From: Hyphomicrobium facile
GTDB taxonomy: Bacteria > Pseudomonadota > Alphaproteobacteria > Rhizobiales > Hyphomicrobiaceae
DNA: 64,000 nt
NCBI RefSeq assembly: GCF_900116175.1
Contig: NZ_FPCH01000002.1
Location: forward strand, 496,001 to 560,000
Direction: 5' to 3'
The translations under genes and the position numbers were made by a program. Each line of letters begins with the position of its first letter. Position 1 is the stretch's first letter. Below, piece after piece: positions 8,957-17,064 of this stretch. The notes beneath the pieces are model-generated. The model saw nothing but the letters and a program-made list of their open reading frames with translations, made no database searches and was not told the DNA's origin.

Positions 8957-9724
8957 ATGGCAGACCGGCTTAAGGGTAAGATTGCGATCATTTCGGGCGG
9001 AGCAACGGGCATGGGCGGCGCCTCATCCCGCCTTTTTGCCGCCGAAGGTGCGGCGGTTGGCGTGATCGACCGAAACGAAGAGGCCGGACGCGCTGTCGTC
9101 GCCGAGATCAACAACGCCGGGGGCAAGGCCGTTTTCGCGGCCGCCGACGTCGCAGATCAAGCGCAGGTGAATGCCGCCGTCGCGAGCGTCACATCCGCCA
9201 TCGGGCAGGCCAACGTGCTCTTCAATCACGCGGGCACGATCATCATCAAGCCGTTCCTCGAGACGTCGCTCAAGGAGTGGGAATGGCTCATGGGCGTCAA
9301 CGTGACGAGCATGTACCTGATGACGCAAGCGGTTCTACCGGGAATGCTGGAGCTCGGCGGCGGGTCGATCGTGTGCACGTCGTCGATTTCGGCCATTGCG
9401 GCAACGCCTATGGAGACGGCGTACAATACGTCGAAGGGCGCCTGCCACATGTTCGCGCGGTCCATCGCCGTCGAGTATCGCGATAGAGGCATTCGCTGCA
9501 ACGCGGTCTGCCCAGGTTTCGTCAAGACGCCTCACGGTCTGCACGAAGTCGCGGAGCTGTCGAGGCGCGGCGTCGACGCGTCGGATGCCGCCCTTGCCGT
9601 GCAGCAGGGCCGCCTCTGCGAGCCGGAAGAAGTTGCGCGGGCTGCCCTCTTCCTCGCCAGCGACGAAGCGAGCTTCGTCAACGGCGCGCATCTGTTCGTG
9701 GATAACTGCTTTACGGCGGTTTGA
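8957..9724 (+). CDS. SDR-family NAD(P)-dependent oxidoreductase
   Basis: 255 residues, preceded by AGGAG. Classical SDR fold: cofactor motif SGGATGMGGA near residue 15, the DVAD adenine motif, the structural NHAG motif, and the catalytic Tyr156-x-x-x-Lys160 (AYNTSKGA) with its Ser in CTSSISAIA. Asp37-type acidic residue at the end of beta-2 (VGVIDRNEE) favours NAD over NADP. The length is normal for the family. The substrate cannot be deduced; its location between a permease and the ethanolamine/polyamine genes hints at an alcohol or aldehyde from amine breakdown (inference). A block of REP-like palindromes follows immediately. Confidence 0.88.
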   Translation: MADRLKGKIAIISGGATGMGGASSRLFAAEGAAVGVIDRNEEAGRAVVAEINNAGGKAVFAAADVADQAQVNAAVASVTSAIGQANVLFNHAGTIIIKPFLETSLKEWEWLMGVNVTSMYLMTQAVLPGMLELGGGSIVCTSSISAIAATPMETAYNTSKGACHMFARSIAVEYRDRGIRCNAVCPGFVKTPHGLHEVAELSRRGVDASDAALAVQQGRLCEPEEVARAALFLASDEASFVNGAHLFVDNCFTAV

Positions 9725-9739
9725 CACCGCCGCCACATG

Positions 9740-10172
9740 TCATCCTCGGCGTTATGCCGAGGATCCATCGCCCAACAAATTCCAGCGCTCGCTGGTAAAT
9801 GGATCCTCGGGCCAAGCCCGAGGATGACAACTTGCGGGAAGCTTCCGGGCGAGGCGCTGCGCTCGGCCGAGGATGACGTGTCGGGGGTGGAGTGCGGTCA
9901 TGGCGCACGCAGTCGACCACAATCACCGTCATGCGGACGGAGGTCGGCACCCAGACAAGCTTCAATAAGGACTACAGAGGCTGTGCGCTCCTCGCGGACC
10001 ACGAGCGCGAATGCTCTGCACTTTGCCTGGATCCCGGCCTTCGCCGGGATGACGAAGCGTTGTTGGTCCTGGGTCCCGGCTCTGCGCTGCGCTCCGGCCG
10101 GGATGACACGTGGTTGCATCCGAAGCAAAGATTGTCATCCCGGGCGAGCCATCTTGCGAGATCCGGGACCCA
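9740..10172. repeat. Cluster of REP-like palindromic repeats
   Basis: The 524-base gap between the SDR and eutC genes carries at least five imperfect palindromes of one family, built on GGATCC(T/C)(C/G)GG...CCGGGATGAC: 9740-9768, 9799-9828 (inverted relative to the first), 10026-10053, 10069-10108 and 10135-10172. Each can fold as a GC-rich hairpin flanked by CTGGAT and GATGAC. Single copies recur at 49864-49890 and, decayed, at 54634-54687. They resemble REP elements common between genes in alphaproteobacteria. No coding sequence is supported here. Confidence 0.7.
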
Positions 10173-10248
10173 CCTTCCTAGCGGCTAGATGACGGTGGGC
10201 GGGATAGCGCTTTGGCCAGGATGACGCCTACTACTCGGGGTCGATCCG

Positions 10249-11034
10249 CTAACCGATCAGCTCGGGTCCCGGCTGGCCTTCGATCAGGAACTGGGAGTCG
10301 TCCTTCAAGTTGACGCCGGTCAGTCCGCGCCGGAACGCTTCCCGCAGCAGCCACGCCGTTTTGAACGTGCCCTCGTCGTAAGAGAGCCCGCGCTGGCGAA
10401 TGTTCGAGATGCAGTTGCGGTCGGCGTCCTTGATGCCGATGCGCGGCGAGAACGTCAGGTATACGCCGAGGCTGTCGGGCGACGACAGGCCCGGCCGCTC
10501 CCCGATCAGGACGAGTACGGCTTTGCCGCCGAGAATTTCGCCCGCTTCATCGCCCAGCGCGACGCGGGCATCGTCGGCGAGTAGGACCGGCGATAGTTTC
10601 CAGCCCGCTTTCACGACGTAGGGCATGAATGCCGACATATACGCCAGCGTGTTAGCTGCGACGCCCAGCGACGAGAGACCGTCGCCGACGAGAATAACGA
10701 GATCGGGTTTCGCCGATCCTTCGACCTCGGATGCGCGAACGAGCGCCTCGCGCGAGACGTCGGAGAGGCGGCGGCCGAGATCGGGTCGGCGGAGATACTC
10801 GGACCGGTCGCTGGCGGCGCTCGCTATTCTCAATGTCGAAAGACCGAGATTCGACAGGCCTTTTTCGATCGGCGTCCAATCGATCGGCGTCGTTACCGCG
10901 TCTCGCGCCATGGCGTGCGAGAGGGCGAAATTCAGAACTTCGCGCGTCGGCATAGCAGAGCCCGACCGGCCGAGGCCGATGCGCGCGTCCGTGAACCGCT
11001 TCAGATTTGCCCAGGGATCCTCTGTCATGGTCAT
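10249..11034 (-). CDS. eutC: Ethanolamine ammonia-lyase small subunit EutC
   Basis: 261 residues. The N-terminal part has the family signature RIGLGRSGSAMPTREVLNFA followed by SHAMARDAV; later blocks (KPDLVILVGDGLSSLGVAAN, VLIGERPGLSSPDSLGVYLT, DADRNCISNIRQRGLSYDE) match EutC, including the Cys of NCISNIR near the B12 site. With EutB it forms the adenosylcobalamin-dependent lyase that splits ethanolamine to acetaldehyde and ammonia in the cytosol. The start overlaps the eutB stop by four bases (ATGA), implying translational coupling. No shell proteins or reactivase EutA are seen nearby, so this is the compact, microcompartment-free arrangement. Confidence 0.95.
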   Translation of the reverse strand: MTMTEDPWANLKRFTDARIGLGRSGSAMPTREVLNFALSHAMARDAVTTPIDWTPIEKGLSNLGLSTLRIASAASDRSEYLRRPDLGRRLSDVSREALVRASEVEGSAKPDLVILVGDGLSSLGVAANTLAYMSAFMPYVVKAGWKLSPVLLADDARVALGDEAGEILGGKAVLVLIGERPGLSSPDSLGVYLTFSPRIGIKDADRNCISNIRQRGLSYDEGTFKTAWLLREAFRRGLTGVNLKDDSQFLIEGQPGPELIG

Positions 11035-12416
11035 GCCGCCAATGCCTGCGCGTGCGTGAGGAGCGGATTGCCCGGAGCATGCGGTGCGAGGTGACCGCTT
11101 GTGTCCGTCACCCCTATGCGGGAGAGCCAGGCTTCGAACTCGGGCGCACGCTTCAGCCCCAGCGCTTCCCGCACGTAGAGCGCGTCGTGGAACGAGGTCG
11201 ACTGATAATTCAGCATGATGTCATCGGCGCCGGGGATACCCATGATGAAATTGACGCCCGCCGCGCCGAGCATCATCAACAGGATGTCCATGTCGTCCTG
11301 ATCGGCTTCGGCGTGGTTCGTGTAGCAAATATCGCAGCCCATCGGCAGGCCCAGCAGCTTGCCGCAGAAATGATCCTCGAGCCCGGCCCGGATGATTTCC
11401 TTGCCGTTATAGAGATATTCCGGCCCGATGAAGCCGACGACGGTGTTGACGAGAAGCGGCTTGAACTGGCGGGCCACGGCATAGGCGCGGGCCTCGATCG
11501 TCTGCTGATCGCAGCCGTGATGTGCGTCCGCCGACAGTGCCGACCCCTGCCCCGTTTCGAAATACATGCAGTTGTCGCCGACAGTTCCGCGCTTGATGCT
11601 GAGGGCGGCTTCGCGGCCTTCCTTCAGATGCGCGAGCGTGACGCCGAAGGATGCATTAACGCCCTCCGTGCCGCCGATCGACTGGAATACGAGGTCTACC
11701 GGCGCGCCCTTGGCGATGGCGTCGATCGTGGTCGTGACGTGGGTCAACACGCAACTCTGCGTCGGGATCTCGAAGCGCGAGATGATGTCGTCCATCATCA
11801 CCAAAAGATCGGTGATCGCCGTGAGATTGTCGCTCGCCGGGTTGATGCCGATGACGGCATCGCCGCAGCCGTACATCAGACCGTCGACGATCGAGGCCGC
11901 GATGCCTTTCTTGTCGTCGGTCGGGTGATTGGGTTGCAGGCGTACCGCCATATGGCCCGGAATGCCGATCGTATTGCGGAACTTCGTGATGACGTGCGCC
12001 TTCTTGGCGCCGAGCACGAGATCCTGGTTGCGCATGATTTTCGAGACGGCTGCGACCATCTCCGGCGTCAAACCCTGTGCGAGGGCGGAGACTTTCTGCG
12101 GCGTCGCATTTTCGGAGAGAAGCCAGTCGCGGAATTCGCCGACCGTCATATGTGAGATTGGCGCGAAGGCTGCCGCATCGTGGGTATCGATGATGAGGCG
12201 CGTTACGTCGTCGGCTTCATACGGGATGATCGCTTCGTTGAGGAACTGCTTCAGGGGTACATCGGCGAGCGCCATCTTGGCGGCGACATTCTCGGCGGCC
12301 GATGTCGCCGCGACGCCTGCAAGCACGTCGCCCGAACGCGGCGGTGTCGCTTTGGCCAGAAGTTCTTTGAGGGTCGAGAACGTGTAAGTGGTTCCGCCAG
12401 CGTGCACCCGATACAT
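11031..12416 (-). CDS. eutB: Ethanolamine ammonia-lyase large subunit EutB
   Basis: 461 residues from the ATG at 12416 (GGGGAGAATGCC upstream), close to the usual 453-465. Family blocks run throughout: YTFSTLKELLAKATPPRSGD, AAENVAAKMALADVPL, GTIGIPGHM region, DGLMYGCGDAVIGINPASDN, FQSIGGTEGVNASFGV, FETGQGSALSADAHHGCDQQ, NTVVGFIGPEYLYNGKEIIR. The TIM-barrel active site lies in these Gly/Glu/Asp-rich segments. It forms the catalytic (alpha) chain and needs adenosylcobalamin, in line with the B12-dependent ribonucleotide reductase in this window. The TetR gene lies 116 bases upstream on the same strand. Acetaldehyde produced would need an aldehyde dehydrogenase; several occur about 5 kb away. 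Confidence 0.96.
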   Translation of the reverse strand: MYRVHAGGTTYTFSTLKELLAKATPPRSGDVLAGVAATSAAENVAAKMALADVPLKQFLNEAIIPYEADDVTRLIIDTHDAAAFAPISHMTVGEFRDWLLSENATPQKVSALAQGLTPEMVAAVSKIMRNQDLVLGAKKAHVITKFRNTIGIPGHMAVRLQPNHPTDDKKGIAASIVDGLMYGCGDAVIGINPASDNLTAITDLLVMMDDIISRFEIPTQSCVLTHVTTTIDAIAKGAPVDLVFQSIGGTEGVNASFGVTLAHLKEGREAALSIKRGTVGDNCMYFETGQGSALSADAHHGCDQQTIEARAYAVARQFKPLLVNTVVGFIGPEYLYNGKEIIRAGLEDHFCGKLLGLPMGCDICYTNHAEADQDDMDILLMMLGAAGVNFIMGIPGADDIMLNYQSTSFHDALYVREALGLKRAPEFEAWLSRIGVTDTSGHLAPHAPGNPLLTHAQALAA

Positions 12417-12532
12417 GGCATTCTCCCCGGTCACCGGTCGCTCGTACCAATAATGTCGCAAGGGCCTATCTACGCAAGCTTCAATTCGTGCTCATCCTGT
12501 TGTCATCAGCACGTTTGCAGTGCAAGCGCAGG

Positions 12533-13225
12533 TTAATGCGTAGCGAAACCGACTTTCGATTTGTGTGCTGAGTTGTCTGGCCGGCGCGCTGCGAGAGCCG
12601 CCACCCCGAAGATGAAGACGTTGATCGAATTGTCGAACGCGGCGTCCGGATCGAGTGTCTTGAGAGCCGGAATAAGCGACCTGGTCGCTTTGTAGGTCTC
12701 GGGCTCGAGGCCTTCGAGTTCCGTTTCATCGCCGGGCCCGATCGGGCGCAGGAGGCCCTCTGCCTCCGCGAGCGCGAACCCCAAGACAAAAGCGTAAAAC
12801 GCGAGGCCAAGGCCGGCGACGTCAGCGTCGGCAAGCCCGGCCTGCCGCAGCGCGCAATAAACGACTTCGCTCGATATGTGGTCGGTGGGTCCTGTCGCGT
12901 TGTAGCGGAAATGCAGAGGAAAAACGAGCGGATGGCGGTGCGCGAGCGTCCGATACACGTTGGCGACGGCCTTGAGGTCGCTTTGCCAATTCGAGGTCGA
13001 TACCGGCATTTCGATGTCTCGCAAGGCGCGGTCGGCAATGGCGCGAAGGAGTTCAGCCTTCGAACCGAAATGATGCAAGACCGTCATCGGGTCGACGCCG
13101 AGGACGGCGCCGAGCTTCCGGATCGAAAATCCCTGCTCTCCAGTGCTCGCGAATAGATTAAAGGCGGCGTCGAGGATCTCGGATCTCTCGACCCCCCGGC
13201 GTGCCCGGGATTTCGGTTCTGCCAT
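12533..13225 (-). CDS. TetR/AcrR-family transcriptional regulator
   Basis: 230 residues. N-terminal TetR helix-turn-helix (residues about 14-60: RSEILDAAFNLFASTGEQGF, SIRKLGAVLGVDPMTVLHHF, GSKAELLRAIADRAL), then a variable ligand-binding domain. It lies upstream of eutBC on the same strand and divergent from the spuC-type catabolic operon, so it may control either or both. Two overlapping palindromes directly upstream (13246-13258 and 13255-13268) suggest autoregulation. The ligand is not known; ethanolamine, a polyamine or an aldehyde are possible (inference). Confidence 0.88.
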   Translation of the reverse strand: MAEPKSRARRGVERSEILDAAFNLFASTGEQGFSIRKLGAVLGVDPMTVLHHFGSKAELLRAIADRALRDIEMPVSTSNWQSDLKAVANVYRTLAHRHPLVFPLHFRYNATGPTDHISSEVVYCALRQAGLADADVAGLGLAFYAFVLGFALAEAEGLLRPIGPGDETELEGLEPETYKATRSLIPALKTLDPDAAFDNSINVFIFGVAALAARRPDNSAHKSKVGFATH

Positions 13226-13245
13226 TTCGCGTGGCCCTTGACACT

Positions 13246-13268
13246 TCTACACTGTAGAGAATACTCTA
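13246..13268. promoter_or_regulatory. Overlapping operator palindromes upstream of TetR gene
   Basis: A perfect 13-base palindrome TCTACACTGTAGA (13246-13258) overlaps a second one, TAGAG-AATA-CTCTA (13255-13268). Both lie 20-45 bases before the TetR start, where a TetR-family repressor dimer pair would bind and block its own promoter. Binding is inferred, not shown. Confidence 0.6.
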
Positions 13269-13352
13269 GAAGCCATTGAATAAGCAAGTATCGCTGTCGT
13301 TAGTTATCGAGCGTCGCATCGCGGATGGTGCGGCCGGCCAGGGAACATCGGT

Positions 13353-13511
13353 ATGGCGCCGTCGGGTATCCGGCTCCCGGCTATTTTCGCTGACAGTGCA
13401 TCGGCTCCGGCCGGCTGCAGCGAGACCTCGCGCCTCATGAAAAGCGCGCCTTATCCGAAGCGCGAGCTTCTGAAGCTGTGCGCCCGCATCGGCTACACGC
13501 CGCACTGACGT
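13353..13511 (+). CDS. Possible small protein, 52 residues, unknown
   Basis: In the 350-base gap between the TetR gene and spuC, an ATG at 13353 (AGGGA 7 bases upstream) opens a 52-residue frame ending in a stop at 13509-13511. The C-terminal half (MKSAPYPKRELLKLCARIGY...) is coding-like, with a basic amphipathic stretch, while the N-terminal half is low in signal. It could be a small protein, a leader peptide for spuC, or the tail of a decayed gene. No family is recognised and the call is tentative. Confidence 0.25.
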
Positions 13512-13575
13512 CTCCCAGCTTTTTTACCGACTGGGCCGCAACAGGCCCTCAACCATTCCGCTGGAGAGAAAACCC

Positions 13576-14961
13576 GTGTCCAACCGATTTCAGACAAAGC
13601 AGATCCAAGACCTCGACGCGCAGCACCATTTGCATCCCTTTTCGGATCACCAGTCGCTGCGCGCGGGTCAGAACGTCCGCGTCATCGTGAAGGGCGAAGG
13701 TCCTTACGTCATCGACAGCGAAGGTCACCGCATTCTCGATGGCATGGCCGGCCTTTGGACGACCAACATCGGCTACGGCAATAAGGAGCTTGCTCAGGCC
13801 GCCTACGACCAGATGGTCGAGCTGCCGTTCTACAATACGTTCTTCAAGACGACGCATCCGCCCGTCGTGGCGTTGTCGCGCAAGCTCGCCGAAATCGCAC
13901 CGGCTCACATCAATCAGGTCTTCTTCGGATCGTCAGGCTCGGAATCGAACGACACGGCGATCCGCCTCATCCGTCACTACTGGGCGCTCAAGGGCGAACC
14001 AAAGCGGCGGATCATCATCAGCCGCAAGAACGCGTACCACGGGTCGACCATCGCAGCCGGCTCGATGGGCGGCATGAGCCATGTCCATCAGCACAGCTAT
14101 CCGGTCTACGAAGGGTTCCGGCATGTGATGGATCCCTATTGGTACGGAGATTCATTCCCGGGCGAGACGCCGGAGGCTTTCGGGCTTCGTGCGGCGCGCG
14201 CAATCGATGAAGAAATTCTTCGCTGCGGACCGGAGAACGTGGCGGCATTCGCGGGCGAACCCGTTCAGGGCGCGGGCGGCGTCAAGATTGCGCCATCCAC
14301 CTATTGGCCGGAAGTGCAGCGCATCGTCGACAAGTACGGCATTCTGCTTCTCGCTGACGAAGTGATCACCGGTTTCGGCCGCGTGGGGACGTGGTTTGCG
14401 TCGGAATTCTATGGCATTCGGCCGAACCTCATCACCTTCGCGAAGGCCGCGACGTCCGGCTATATCCCGCTCTCCGGCGTTCTCGTCGACGACAAAATCG
14501 TCGAAGCGCTGATGTCGACGGACGACGACTTCAATCACGGTTACACCTTCTCGGGCCATCCGGTTGCCTGCGCCGTCGCGTTGAAGAACCTCGAGATCAT
14601 GGAGCGGGACCGGCTCGTTCCGAAGGTCAAGGAGACGACGGGTCCGGCGCTCGCCAAGCTCTTCGCCCGCTTCAAGGATCACCCGCTTGTGGGCGAGGTG
14701 CGCACGGTCGGCATGCTCGGCGCGATTGAACTCGTCGCCGACAAGAAAACGCGCAAGCGCTTCGACGATCCGGGCCGCGTCGGCCTTATCTGCCGCGATC
14801 ACTTCTTCCGCGAAGGCTTCATCATGCGGGCCGTCTACGACACGATGGTGTGCGCACCGCCGCTGACTTGGACGGACGCGCAGTTCGAAGAAGCTGGTGC
14901 CGTCATTCAGAAGGCACTCGATCAGACGCTCGCAGACGTCAGTGGAGAGCTTGCGGCATGA
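13576..14961 (+). CDS. spuC: Class III aminotransferase, putrescine:pyruvate type (SpuC-like)
   Basis: 461 residues from a GTG start (GGAGA upstream). Fold-type I, class III PLP enzyme: FFGSSGSESNDTAIRLIRHY (cofactor phosphate loop), NAYHGSTIAAGSMGG, GEPVQGAGGVKIAP, LLADEVITGFGRVGTW and the Schiff-base Lys290 (TFAKAATSGYIPLSG). Length and motifs match SpuC and related polyamine:pyruvate transaminases. It would convert putrescine or another diamine (or its gamma-glutamyl form) to the aldehyde, yielding alanine. It is first in a tight run with a gamma-glutamyl hydrolase (4-base overlap) and a glutamine synthetase-like ligase, the gene set of the pseudomonad spu locus. Exact amine uncertain. Confidence 0.88.
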   Translation: MSNRFQTKQIQDLDAQHHLHPFSDHQSLRAGQNVRVIVKGEGPYVIDSEGHRILDGMAGLWTTNIGYGNKELAQAAYDQMVELPFYNTFFKTTHPPVVALSRKLAEIAPAHINQVFFGSSGSESNDTAIRLIRHYWALKGEPKRRIIISRKNAYHGSTIAAGSMGGMSHVHQHSYPVYEGFRHVMDPYWYGDSFPGETPEAFGLRAARAIDEEILRCGPENVAAFAGEPVQGAGGVKIAPSTYWPEVQRIVDKYGILLLADEVITGFGRVGTWFASEFYGIRPNLITFAKAATSGYIPLSGVLVDDKIVEALMSTDDDFNHGYTFSGHPVACAVALKNLEIMERDRLVPKVKETTGPALAKLFARFKDHPLVGEVRTVGMLGAIELVADKKTRKRFDDPGRVGLICRDHFFREGFIMRAVYDTMVCAPPLTWTDAQFEEAGAVIQKALDQTLADVSGELAA

Positions 14962-15710
14962 GCCGGCCGATTATCGTCATTCCCTGCAGCACGGAAACGG
15001 TCGGCGGGCTCACCGGCGACGTCGTGGTGCGGAAATACGCGGTCGCGGTCGTCGAAGGCTCGGAGTGCCAGCCGCTCTTCGTGCCGGTCGGCCAGAACCT
15101 CGCCGACATCCCCTCCGTGCTCGATGTGGCGTCCGGCATTCTGCTGACGGGCGCCATCTCGAACGTTCACCCCGAGCACTACAGCGACGAGGAGCCAATC
15201 CTCCCGCACGCGATCGATCGCGATCGGGATGCGGTGACGTTGCCGCTCATCCGCGCGGCCGTCGAATGCAAGCTACCGCTCTTTGCGATTTGCCGGGGCT
15301 TCCAGGAGCTCAACGTCGCGCTCGGCGGCACGCTGCACCAGGCCGTGCATACCCTTGAGGATTACGCCGATCATCGCGAGCCGGCGGTCACGGATTTCGA
15401 CGTGATGTTTGCGGCTCGCCATCCGGTTACGCTCAAGGGCGAGCTCAAGAAGTGGCTCGGGCAGGACGAGATCATCGTCAATTCGCTGCACGGACAGGGC
15501 ATCAAGTCCCTTGCCGAGCCGCTCGTCGCCGAAGCATTCGCCGAAGACGGGTTGATCGAAGCTGTGCGGGCGGCTTCCGGGCATCCGTTTTCGCTTGGCG
15601 TGCAATGGCACCCCGAGTGGCAGATCCATTCAAACCCTCAGTCCCTGGCTCTGTTCCGTCGCTTCGGCGACGCTGCGAGAGGCAAGATCGCAAAAGGACA
15701 GGCCGCATGA
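14958..15710 (+). CDS. puuD: Gamma-glutamyl-gamma-aminobutyrate hydrolase-like (PuuD/SpuA)
   Basis: 250 residues; the start overlaps the spuC stop (ATGA). Class I glutamine amidotransferase fold of peptidase family C26: nucleophile Cys112 in LFAICRGFQELNVALGG, and the His-Glu pair in GVQWHPEW near residue 215. TGDVVVRKY and LLTGAISNVHPEHY are typical of the PuuD branch. It would hydrolyse gamma-glutamyl-GABA (or a similar gamma-glutamylated amino acid) to glutamate and GABA in the cytosol. The following ligase gene again overlaps by four bases, so the three genes are translationally coupled. Confidence 0.9.
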   Translation: MSRPIIVIPCSTETVGGLTGDVVVRKYAVAVVEGSECQPLFVPVGQNLADIPSVLDVASGILLTGAISNVHPEHYSDEEPILPHAIDRDRDAVTLPLIRAAVECKLPLFAICRGFQELNVALGGTLHQAVHTLEDYADHREPAVTDFDVMFAARHPVTLKGELKKWLGQDEIIVNSLHGQGIKSLAEPLVAEAFAEDGLIEAVRAASGHPFSLGVQWHPEWQIHSNPQSLALFRRFGDAARGKIAKGQAA

Positions 15711-17053
15711 CCGACACTTTCATCACCATCGACGAAGCGGCCGCGTTCCTCGACGCCAATCCGACCGTCACCTGGATCGACATCGTCCTCTTCGACATGA
15801 ACGGCATGGCGCGGGGCAAGCGGGTCCGGCGCGCCGATCTCGTCGGCGCCGTCAAGAACGGCCTCCTGCTTCCGGCGTCGGTTTACGTGCTCGACCCGCG
15901 CGGCAACTCGATCGCGGAGACGGGCCGTCTTTGGGAAACCGGCGATCACGACATTCCATTCCGCATTCTCGCCGGCACGCTCAAGCCGGTGCCGGCGGGC
16001 GCGGGAACGCACGCGCAAGCCGTGATGGTGCCGGTGGATTTCTGCGATATGTGTCCGCGGGCCGTGCTTCGGGGGCAAGTCGATCGCCTCGCTGTCGCCG
16101 GGCAGACGCCTGTCGTCGCCGTGGAGCTTGAATTCTACGTCACGCGCCGCTCGCCCGATGGTCATTTCACTCTCGAGACGCCGCCCGGTCTCTCGTCCGA
16201 TCCCGAACGGCCGATGACCTTCCAGTTCGAGGAAATGGATACGCTCGGGCCGTTCATCGACGACGTTTACCGGATCGCCGAGGCCCAGGGCCTTCCGGTC
16301 GATGCGGTGATGCAGGAATCCGGTCCCGGGCAGTTCGAGATCAACCTCAAGCACAGCGATGCCATGTCGGCGGCGCTCAACGGCGTATTGCTCAAGCGGG
16401 CGGTAAAGGCTGCGGCGCGCGCCCACGATCTCGAAGCGACCTTCATGGCCAAGCCGCATCACGACTGGACCGGCTCGGGGATGCACATCCACGTCAGTCT
16501 CGTCGACAGCCAAGGCAAAAACCTGTTTGCCGGCGAGCCGATGGCGCCGATGTTCCGTCAGGCCATCGGCGGCTTGTGCCAATCCATGCCGGACTTCATG
16601 GCCATCTGGGCGCAATCGGCCAATGCCTACCGGCGCTATGTGCCGGAATCCTATGTTCCGATGGCCGCCCACTGGGGCTTCAACAACCGCACCGTCGCGC
16701 TGCGCATTCCAGCCGGCTCAGGCCCTGCGACGCGCATCGAACATCGCGTTTCGGGGGCGGACGCCAACCCGTTCCTCGTCGTCGCCGCGATCCTGGCCGG
16801 TATTCGCCACGGCTTAACCAATGCGATCGACCCAGGACAGCATGCCGAAGGCAACGCGGAAACGCTCGACGGCGCCTCCCTTCCGACAGCCTGGGTCAAC
16901 TCGCTTGAGAAATTCCGCTCATCGAAAATCGTGCGGGAAGCATTCGGCGCGCCGTTCCAGGACGTCTATTATAGGCTGAAGCAGACCGAACGGATCGCGT
17001 TCGAACGCATCGTCACCTCTCTCGACCACGCGTGGTACGCTCAAGTTGCATAA
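15707..17053 (+). CDS. puuA: Glutamine synthetase-family gamma-glutamyl-amine ligase (PuuA/SpuB-like)
   Basis: 448 residues, coupled to puuD by an ATGA overlap. Glutamine synthetase catalytic motifs are kept: metal/glutamate Glu residues in VVAVELEFYVTRRSP and ESGPGQFEINLKH, AKPHHDWTGSGMHIHVSL, NNRTVALRIP and TRIEHRVSGADANPFL. It lacks the adenylylation loop tyrosine context of GlnA and is shorter, as in PuuA. It would ligate glutamate to a primary amine with ATP. Putrescine is the default substrate from context, but ethanolamine or another monoamine is possible because eutBC are close by; relatives acting on ethanolamine (GlnA4 type) are known. Confidence 0.88.
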   Translation: MTDTFITIDEAAAFLDANPTVTWIDIVLFDMNGMARGKRVRRADLVGAVKNGLLLPASVYVLDPRGNSIAETGRLWETGDHDIPFRILAGTLKPVPAGAGTHAQAVMVPVDFCDMCPRAVLRGQVDRLAVAGQTPVVAVELEFYVTRRSPDGHFTLETPPGLSSDPERPMTFQFEEMDTLGPFIDDVYRIAEAQGLPVDAVMQESGPGQFEINLKHSDAMSAALNGVLLKRAVKAAARAHDLEATFMAKPHHDWTGSGMHIHVSLVDSQGKNLFAGEPMAPMFRQAIGGLCQSMPDFMAIWAQSANAYRRYVPESYVPMAAHWGFNNRTVALRIPAGSGPATRIEHRVSGADANPFLVVAAILAGIRHGLTNAIDPGQHAEGNAETLDGASLPTAWVNSLEKFRSSKIVREAFGAPFQDVYYRLKQTERIAFERIVTSLDHAWYAQVA

Positions 17054-17064
17054 GGCATAGCGTC

